Assembly (NCBI RefSeq): GCF_963259705.1
Contig: NC_081846.1
Coordinates: 89,602,641 to 89,666,640 of the forward strand
Length of the DNA: 64,000 nt
From: Myotis daubentonii
Lineage: Eukaryota > Chordata > Mammalia > Chiroptera > Vespertilionidae
Direction of reading: 5' to 3'
Under the pieces are notes generated by a model. That model did not search any database, was not told the origin of the DNA, and saw only the letters and a list, made by a program, of their open reading frames with translations. Numbering within the stretch: the stretch's first letter is position 1; the number at the start of each line of letters is the position of its first letter. The position numbers and the translations under genes were made by a program. This document shows positions 56,966 through 64,000 of the stretch, piece after piece.

Positions 56966-57046
56966 TCAGTGCATGTCATAATGGCCGGTTTACTAGTCAA
57001 CTGTCTGCCCCCTGGTAGTCAGTGCATGACATAGCAAGTGGTTTAC

Positions 57047-57109
57047 TTCATATAGTTAAGAGTTTTGGTTTTTGGTGCACATGTGATTATATTTGTTAGA
57101 ACTTTTGAA
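57047..57109 (+). repeat. 63-bp duplicate of nearby L1 sequence inside a Helitron
   Basis: Matches 57451-57511 with two substitutions and one 2-bp indel. The second copy lies in the host L1 about 255 bp beyond the Helitron end. Element-specific sequence resumes at ggccttagcatat. Confidence 0.93.
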
Positions 57110-57863
57110 CGGCCTTAGCATATAATTAGCTCTGATTGGTTGAATGGACGACTGGACGACCAGACACTTAGCATATAAGGTTTTTATTATATAGGATTTT
57201 TAAATTTATTAAGAATTGTGTGATCTATCATGGAGAATATTCCATGTGCCTTTGACAAAATAAGTTTTCTGCTGTTGTTGAGTGTTCCATAAATGTCTTC
57301 TAGTTCCAGCTGGTGTATAGTATTGTTGAGATCCTCATTTCCTTATTGATCCTCTGTGGTTCTTCTATCCATTATTGAAAGTAGGATATTGAAGTCTTGT
57401 ACTATTATTGTAGAGTTGCTTATGTCTACTTTAGTTCATTCAAAGTTTATTTCATAGTTAAGAGTTATGGTTTTTGGTGCACATGTGATTATATTTGTTA
57501 GAATTTTTGAAGAAATTGTCCTTTGATTATTACATAAAGTTCTAATTTGTCTTTTATGAGAGTTCATTACTTATAGTTCATTTATTAAATATGTATATGA
57601 TCACCTTTCTTCCTTTTGGTTCCAATTTCTATAAAATGTCTTTTCCTTATTTTCATTTACAACCTAGAGTTAGATCTTGTTTATTTTTTCTTATTCATTC
57701 TGCTAATCTATTTCTACAGAGTATAACCCACTTATAATTTACTAAAAATGATGCTAAAGGACTATTTTTTTATGCTTTTTAATTTGTTTTATAGATATTT
57801 TTTGTTTCTCTTGTCCTCTTTTTGTTTCTCTTTGTGTTCAGATTACTTTTTTGTGATATACCC

Positions 57864-57867
57864 CATA

Positions 57868-57953
<86 letters not shown>
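57864..57953. repeat. Compound (TA)n(CA)n microsatellite
   Basis: About 24 TA units followed by about 20 CA units, inside the old L1. Confidence 0.97.
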
Positions 57954-57958
<5 letters not shown>

Positions 57959-59925
57959 TGTGGTTACCATGGTGATTATATAAAACATTTTGAAGTTATT
58001 CCAGTATATTTTATTTAACTTTGGTCATATAAAAAAGCTACCCATTTTTAGTCCTGCCTCTTCCCCATTTGTTTTGTATGTCATAAGTTACATTTTTATA
58101 TATTGTGTGTCCACTAAAATAGATCTGAAATTATTTTGTATGCTTTTTCTCTTAAGTTTTATGAAATAAAAATTATAGTTAAAAATGTACAACAATACAG
58201 GTTTTATATTTGTCCATATATTTCCCCTTTATCAGAGAACTTTATATTTTCACGTGGCATCTAGTACTGTCTATTGTCTTTTGCTTCAACTTGAAGGTCT
58301 TTCTTTAGCAGAAAGGATGCAGCAAATTCCTCAGGTTGTATTTACCTGGAAAAGTCTTGAAATCTCCCACCATTGTTGAAAGGCAGATTTGTTAGATGTA
58401 GAAGTATAGGTTTTCTGCATTCTACTCTGCAGTGTCTTTCTCTTGACTTTGGAAATTTTAATCATAATGTGCCTCAGTGTAAGTCTTTGATTTTTTTCCC
58501 CTACTTACATTTTGGTAACCTCTTTTTAATTTTATTTTAATTTAAATTCTTTGTTGTTGAAAGTCATTTTGATAACTTCTTGTATTTGTACCTTTGTATT
58601 TGTCTCTTAATTCCCCAATTCTTGATTCTAACTGTCCTAGTCTGCTGTGGATCTCCTCTAATTATATTATAACTTTATTATTATCATAGACACTATTAGA
58701 GATGTCTATATCCTCCCTACTCTTTGCCCACCTCAACCCAGCCCTCACCCCTTGTGACTTTCAGTTCTAGAATGTTGCTTTGGTTTCTTTTAAAAATTAA
58801 TTTAATGTCTTTTGTTTTTATCTTCTTTTTTTTTTTCATGTGATGTGTTTCTAAATATTTTTATTGACTTTTTTTTTTTCTCTCTTTGGCTCATTGAACA
58901 TATTTAAGAGAATTGTTTCAAAATTGTTATTAAGTCAGTCAGAAATTTGAGTTTTCTTAGGGTTGGTTTCTGGAGTTTGAATGTGTCTTGTTTCCAGTTT
59001 CTTCATATACCTTTTGATGTACTGGTTAAAACTGGACATTTGACTAAACAACAACTTCTCTCAATTTCTGCACTCTGGCACAAGTACCTCTCAAATATGT
59101 TCTGAGGATTGTCTTCTTTGAATACGTATATGAATTTTTGTTCTAGTTTCCTTTCAGACATTTCCCTGTACACATTGTTGTTTCTAAATGTCTTAATTTT
59201 TCTAACGTGTTACCCTGGTTTCTTCCCAGAGCCTTAGCTGTTCTATAGTATCCCTCTGCTCATAATCACTCGCCCATAGGCATCAGTGATGCCTAGCCCA
59301 CTGCAGGTTTCCTGTGCTGTCGTCCTTTCACTGCATAGTGGGGCATCCGTTCAAATTGCAGACACGTCCTCAGAACAAAGGGATCGTGTATTCATGCCAG
59401 ACTGCAAAAATTGAGAGAAATGATTGTTTCTTCAAATGTCTAATTGTAAACAAAAATATTTCAAGGTACAAAAAGAAACAGTGAAAAAAGACACATTCAA
59501 ACGAATGAAATAATCTCCAGAAAACAATCCTAAGAAAACTCATATTCAAGTTGCCCATATTCCCATCAGTTATCCAAGGTAGGAGAGAAGTGGCCAGTCT
59601 CTCAGGCAGCCTTTAATGAAGCCAGAATATGCAAACTTCATTTACTTATTTCCATTCTGAGGGAGGAGCCAGGAATTGGCTTACTAGTGTGGCTTTTTCC
59701 TGACCATGCCACATTGTTCTGGCCATGGGGCTAAGCTAAAGTGAAGCGAAAATGCCACATCATTTTCTGCTTTTTTCTTGGTTAGGCATTCACTTGGCTG
59801 CAGCAACTTCTTAGCTGATTTCTAGTGTTCCCAGAAGTTACTTTGGTCTTTATGCTGTTGTTTGATGTTTTCACAGGGGAATGAAGACCTGGAACTTCCT
59901 AGTCCACCATCTTGCTGATGTCTAA

Positions 59926-60160
59926 TAGTGTTATATTTAGATTACCTTATAGCTTCTTTTATGAATATTCTAAAGTTATTTTCATTGTGGTTACAATGGG
60001 GATTACATATAACATCCTCATTGAAAAGATCTAATTTGAATTGATACGAACTTAAGTTCAACTTCATGCAAAGAATATACTTCTATATAACTGGGACCCA
60101 CTTTTTTGTTATTGATACCACAAATTATATCTTCATTCATCATGTGCCTGATTATATATA
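59926..60160 (-). mobile_element. Short antisense L1-like stretch
   Basis: gtggttacaatggggattacatataac recalls the phrases at 57961 and 21134, which belong to antisense L1. Weak assignment. Confidence 0.35.
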
Positions 60161-61300
60161 TCTTATCTAATAATAGACAAACATGGTAATTAACTGTACC
60201 TCCGCTACGCTTCCCATTGGCTAATCAGGGTGATATGCAAATTAACTGCCAACCAAGATGGCGGCTGGAAGCCAGGCAGCTGAAGCGAACAGGAGGCTTG
60301 GTTGACCCGGTGATGGAGGAAGCCAAGGTTTCCCACCTGCCTCCGCCCGGCTCTGAGCACCTGAAGCAACAGCTCCAAAAGATACAATGTTTCAATTATA
60401 GAAGCTAAACAAAACCCAGATACCTGCTTTCAGCCAGCCCAGGTCTCAGAGCTGGAGCTGCAACAGTGTTTCAATTATAGAAGCCAAACAAACCCAGATA
60501 CCTGCTTTCAGCAGCCAAGGCCTCAAGCGGGAGCCAGGCCTCAGAGCTACAGCCGGCTCTCAGCTCCATTGACAGTCATAGAAGGTAAATAAATCCCAGA
60601 ATTAAAAAAAAAAAAAAAAAAAGGAGAGGTTGGGAGCTTCAGTCGCCCACCAGCCTGAAAACCGTCCTCAGCCCCTCACCAGACTGGCCATGCACCCCAA
60701 TGGGGACCCCCACCCTGAAGGGGGTGTGACCAGATTCAAACAGCCATCAGCCCCTCATCCAGGCTGGCCAGGCAACCAAGCGGGACCCCCACCCTGATCT
60801 GGGACACCCTTCAGGGCAAACCAGCCAGCCCCCACCTGTGCACCAGGCCTCTATCCTATATAATAAAAGGGTAATATACAAACTGACCCTAACAGCAGAA
60901 AGACTGGGAACGACTGGTCACTATGACACACCCTGACCACCAGGGGGCAGACGCTCAATGCAGGAGCTGCCCTCTGGTGGTCAGGGCTCTCTCACATGGG
61001 GAGCTCTGCTCAGCCACAAGCCAGACTGATGGCTACCAGTACAGCAGTGGTGGTCGGAGCCTCTCCTGCCTCCTCAGCAGCACTAAAGATGTCTGAGTGC
61101 AGTTTAGGCCTGCTCCCCGCTGGCAAGTGGACATCCCCTGAGGGCTGCCGGGCTGCCAGAGGGATGTCTGATTGCCATCTTAGGCCCAATCCCCCGGGGA
61201 GCAGGCCTAAGCCAGCAAGTGGTCATCCCCTGAGGGTGCCCAGACTGCGAGAGGGCACAGGCTGGGCTGAGGGACCCCCCCCACCCCCCCGCCAGTGCAC
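60161..61300 (+). mobile_element. A-B composite Helitron, 3' terminus lost
   Basis: The A part (60161-60853) starts tcttatctaataatag and has the gatggcggctggaagcc block. The B part (60854-61300) starts TCCTATATAATAAAAGGG with the composite-specific ccctaacagcag. It stops at gccagtgcac, so the second hairpin arm and CTAG are missing where a poly(T) begins. Confidence 0.9.
60937..60950 (+). promoter_or_regulatory. CTCF-core match in a Helitron
   Basis: Exact CCACCAGGGGGCAG on the plus strand. The facing arm (60967-60980) has one mismatch. Prediction only. Confidence 0.5.
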
Positions 61301-62040
61301 ATCTTTTTTTTTTTTTTTCAGACTTTACCAGACTATTTTAGAAAAATTCTCTTTGGCATGTGCAATCACTTAAATCTGTTTCATTAGTTTATGTTCAGTA
61401 AAAGTTTTCACAGTGATTTTAACACGAAACAAATAAGCACACAAACAAAACACTACATGTATTTATAAAAGGTAAAAAGCCATTTCCTGCACTATTTTCA
61501 GATAGTGACTATGCTGGTACAGCCCTTTACTTAGATAAGTTTTATCTAAGTGTAGGGATTGGGCAAGGTAAAAGCTTATGTTTCTCTTAGGAAGATGGTG
61601 ATTATGCATCTTCCCAAGGCATATGGGTGGATAATTTCCACCCACATAAATTAAGATTCTTTCAAACACTTTACTTTTCCACGGAATCTTACCCTAGTTT
61701 CCCCTTCAGATTTTTGATGTCCTATTATATTTTTCACCCATAATACCATGCCCCAAGCTTTCTGGGTTTGTAGTACCCTTGTATCCCTTAACAGTGGTGT
61801 TCCACATGTTCCTTCCCTGCCCTCCAAGTTATGCAAAATAGAGATATGTCTGCTCTCAGTCATTCAGGTGCCCTCCAGAAACATAAGAACAATTTTACAC
61901 AATAATTTGTAAATTCAGTGTGCTCAGCTATGTCCATTATGGGAAGGACAGGGAGAGGTTGAGACACAACTGAATGTTTCCTGCTCAAATGAAAACCACT
62001 GCTGTGCTGTACAAAGACTAAAGCAAGGGCTAAAGAAATG
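61301..62040 (-). pseudogene. Candidate antisense retrocopy of an unidentified transcript
   Basis: A T15 run (61304-61318) abuts the broken Helitron end. The following ~700 bp show no repeat phrases and look like the 3' UTR of a minus-strand mRNA. No AATAAA lies upstream of the A-tail and no target duplication was found. Minus frames (61463-61669, 61651-61863, 61860-62051) are short and unrecognised. Parent gene unknown. Confidence 0.35.
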
Positions 62041-62049
62041 CTACAATGC

Positions 62050-62274
62050 ACCCTGGGTCAGTGTGGTTCTGCTGGTTGACCATTGTCCTATGCACCAAGA
62101 GGTTGCTGGTTCAATTCCCAATCAGGCACATGCCCAGATTGTGGGCCAGAGCCCCAGTGGGGTGGGCAGCCCATGGATGTATCTCTCTCATTGATGTTTC
62201 TCTCTCTTCCTCTCCCTTTCTCTCACTCTCTAAAATCAATAAAATATTTTTTAAAATTAAAAACAATAACAACA
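62050..62274 (+). mobile_element. Ves-related SINE
   Basis: Head ccctgggtcagtgtggttctg, B box ggttcaattcccaatcagg, tctctcattgatgtttctctc body and A-rich tail. A 9-bp duplication, ctacaatgc, lies at 62041-62049 and 62275-62283. Confidence 0.93.
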
Positions 62275-62283
62275 CTACAATGC

Positions 62284-63329
62284 TTTCTTATAATTTTGAG
62301 GAAAATTCTTGACCAGGCAACTGATTGATTGCTATAAACTTTTGACTGTTTTGCTGAGCTTAGAAAAGTTAGCTCAGACATCTGTATAAATATTTTCAAT
62401 ATTTCTGGAAAAAAAAAAAAGAAAACAAGAACTTAGAGCTCGCTAGTCATATATTTTTTTGCTAACTAAAAAAATATTTTTAATGGTGGTAATGATTAGA
62501 TTGTCTTGTCAAGGTAATGAGAAAAATAAGACATTTTTTTGGGGGGGTGGGGAGTGGGGGTGTGGAGACCAGCAGCCATACTCTGTACCTAGTTAATCAG
62601 TATCCCTAATGCACATTCCTTTTAGCCTATAGTCTAGTCACTGCCGTTTCCTTAATTATCTGGTCTTGCAAGACCTACAGAGGTCATAAGCCATGAACAG
62701 CACTTGCACCAGGCCAGGCCTTTAGGTGTGGTCTTACGGCCCCCATCCCAACACACGGAGCTATTTGCAAAGCCTGTAAAAGGTCCGGAAGTCTGATCCT
62801 TATTTGCGGGACAAAGAAACCAAAAGTATAAAGAGAAAGCTTCTCCATGTTGGTTTGCTCAGGATTTGAAAAAAGGCTCCCTTGAGTCATGGTACTAGGA
62901 CATCTGGAAATAAATGTTTGATTGTTTGTTTGTTTGTTTTCTGTATCTCCAAGTACTCCTGTGTATTTTTCAGCCGCCTGGCAAATTCTGTAACAAAGGT
63001 AATTATAAATTTGTATAGATACTTAATTAAATTCCTTATATGAGAATATGAATGATATATTTCAGATGTAAAATAAGCAGTGTATAGTGAATGGCATTTG
63101 AAATTGCAACTTAAATGTTGCTTTCATGGGGTGGTAGAGAGGACATTTAAATTTAATGATTTAAAACTTTTATAAACTGGGGTAACTATTAGAATAATTC
63201 ATGATATGTAGTTATCACCATTAAGTAGTTGCATAACATTATGCAATCCAGCTCATGGTTGCAGCTGAAACATCTGCACTGTCCAACATTTACTATTCCT
63301 AAGTGAAACAGGAATTTTAGGGGAATATA
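62284..63329. other. Unassigned DNA, possible LTR at 62565-62996
   Basis: 62565 starts tgtggagaccagcagcc. A tataaaga box (62828) and an aataaa (62911) follow, and ctgtaaca ends near 62996. This would fit an old solo LTR, but no target duplication was seen. The rest is unremarkable. Confidence 0.35.
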
Positions 63330-63800
63330 GGCAGGTTTAGGGAATGTTTAGAATTGAGGTCTATGAAAAAATAGATGGCAACATATTGGGAGAAGGTATA
63401 TTTCCATAGCACAAGGAAGCCAGGTGCAGCTGCATTTCCATAAGACAAGGAAGCTGGAAGTAGCCCCAAAAGGTCTATGTTTACAAAATAAAGAAGAAGG
63501 AAGAAAGCCCAGAAGGAATTGGAGGACAATGAGAGAGGAGGGCCTCAGGAGTCACTATAGTAACCAATTTGAAAGGGAATAGTGACCTATCAGAGGGGAT
63601 ATCAGGACACAGAAACTGTAGCCTTTATAAACCATGGAAACAGGAAGTCGGTGGGACCCTTTCCCCCTCTCCATGTGGGAGTCTGTACTTGTTCTTTAAT
63701 AAATGTCCACCTTTGCTATACCACCTTCTGTCTGAGGATTCGACTTCTGCAAAGAATCCAGGTTCCAGTCCAGGGGAACACCGCGTGTTCCAGTCCAAAA
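63330..63800 (+). repeat. Probable ERV1-type solo LTR
   Basis: U3-like part with a duplicated motif, tttccata(g/a)(c/g)acaaggaagc (63401 and 63434), then a tttataaacc box (63625), the gggagtctgtacttgttc block with aataaa (63699) and a U5-like end (ctgtctgaggattcgacttc). No internal region follows. Exact ends uncertain. Confidence 0.6.
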
Positions 63801-64000
63801 TTTCCATATCATAAGTATCAAGATCATTGCTGGAGATCAGCGTACTCCATCCATTGCATGCTCTAACTCTTTTCCCACCTTTCATGATAGGCTAGAACAC
63901 TTAGATCTCCTCAGAGATGAACTAGCCTTTCTAATCCCAGTGGGGTGGCAGAGAACACGCATAATGTGTACTCAGGCTCACCTGGTCCAGTACCTTAGCA

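Larger units (their letters stand above)
56672..57196 (-). mobile_element. C-type Helitron with local templated insert
   Basis: Left terminus CTAGAGACCCAGTGCACGA with hairpin gtgcacgaatttgtgcac, right terminus ttattatatagga. It shares gttgaatggacgactggacgac and cttagcatat with 40757-41119. A ~63-bp block at 57047-57109 is absent from that relative and matches flanking L1. Contains one exact and one near CTCF-core match. Confidence 0.92.
45881..59925 (-). mobile_element. Nearly full-length old L1, host of nested insertions
   Basis: On the minus strand it starts at 59925 with the L1 5' motif (plus strand accatcttgctgatgtc) and passes through 5' UTR and ORF1 region (58300-59900). ORF2 follows at 55560-58300 and 46000-49240 (for example the antisense tttggatttaggcaaatgctgg at 55813 and catccagttttcccaacaaca at 46700), ending near 45890 close to the ORF2 C-terminus. 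After subtracting insertions about 5.6 kb of L1 remain. All frames are disrupted. Confidence 0.75.

Noticed and set aside
57748..57988. Frames with Tyr-Ile and Thr-His runs
   Set aside because: Translation of the (TA)n(CA)n microsatellite.

Overview
This window is non-coding, repeat-dense mammalian DNA, almost certainly from a vespertilionid bat. Four element types seen together support this: many HeliBat-type Helitrons (5' TCCTATATAATAAAAG, 3' GTGCAC hairpin then CTAG), tRNA-derived Ves SINEs in both orientations, a SPIN-type hAT element with a perfect 8-bp target duplication, and LINE-1 copies of all ages. I found no intact cellular gene. Every longer open frame falls inside a LINE-1, Helitron, LTR or microsatellite, so the annotation is mainly one of transposable elements. 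Family names rest on recognised terminal and internal motifs, not on a database search.

Layout. 1-6.3 kb: L1 and HAL1-like fragments broken by Helitrons and one Ves. 6.3-8.5 kb: unremarkable single-copy-looking DNA. 8.5-9.9 kb: two short retro-insertions with target duplications, one of them chimeric. 10-25 kb: mostly unique AT-rich DNA with scattered Helitrons, Ves-like SINEs, an hAT MITE, SPIN, a mariner-like MITE and L1 pieces. 26.8-34.5 kb: old plus-strand L1 sequence serving as landing ground for Helitrons and SINEs; the largest Helitron (29844-31200) seems to hold foreign sequence. 35-41 kb: Helitron, antisense L1 5' half, unique DNA, and an ATAGAT hexamer array. 41.1-45.1 kb: an almost uninterrupted head-to-tail run of same-strand Helitrons. 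45.9-59.9 kb: one old, nearly full-length minus-strand L1 carrying a composite Helitron, two SINEs, an L1 3' fragment holding a 6.2-kb endogenous-retrovirus array, another Helitron and microsatellites. 60.2-64 kb: another composite Helitron, a poly(T)-led retrocopy candidate, a SINE and a probable solo LTR.

Four observations stand out. (1) A minus-strand class II ERV deletion derivative is present as LTR-int-LTR-int-LTR-int-LTR with an exact 1753-bp period and near-identical units. (2) Five Helitron copies share one A-B junction, suggesting that two Helitrons fused and now move as one element. (3) The B-type Helitrons carry an inverted repeat whose arms match the CTCF core motif, so they may have seeded CTCF-like sites. 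(4) A and D-type Helitrons carry palindromic octamer (ATGCAAAT) pairs.
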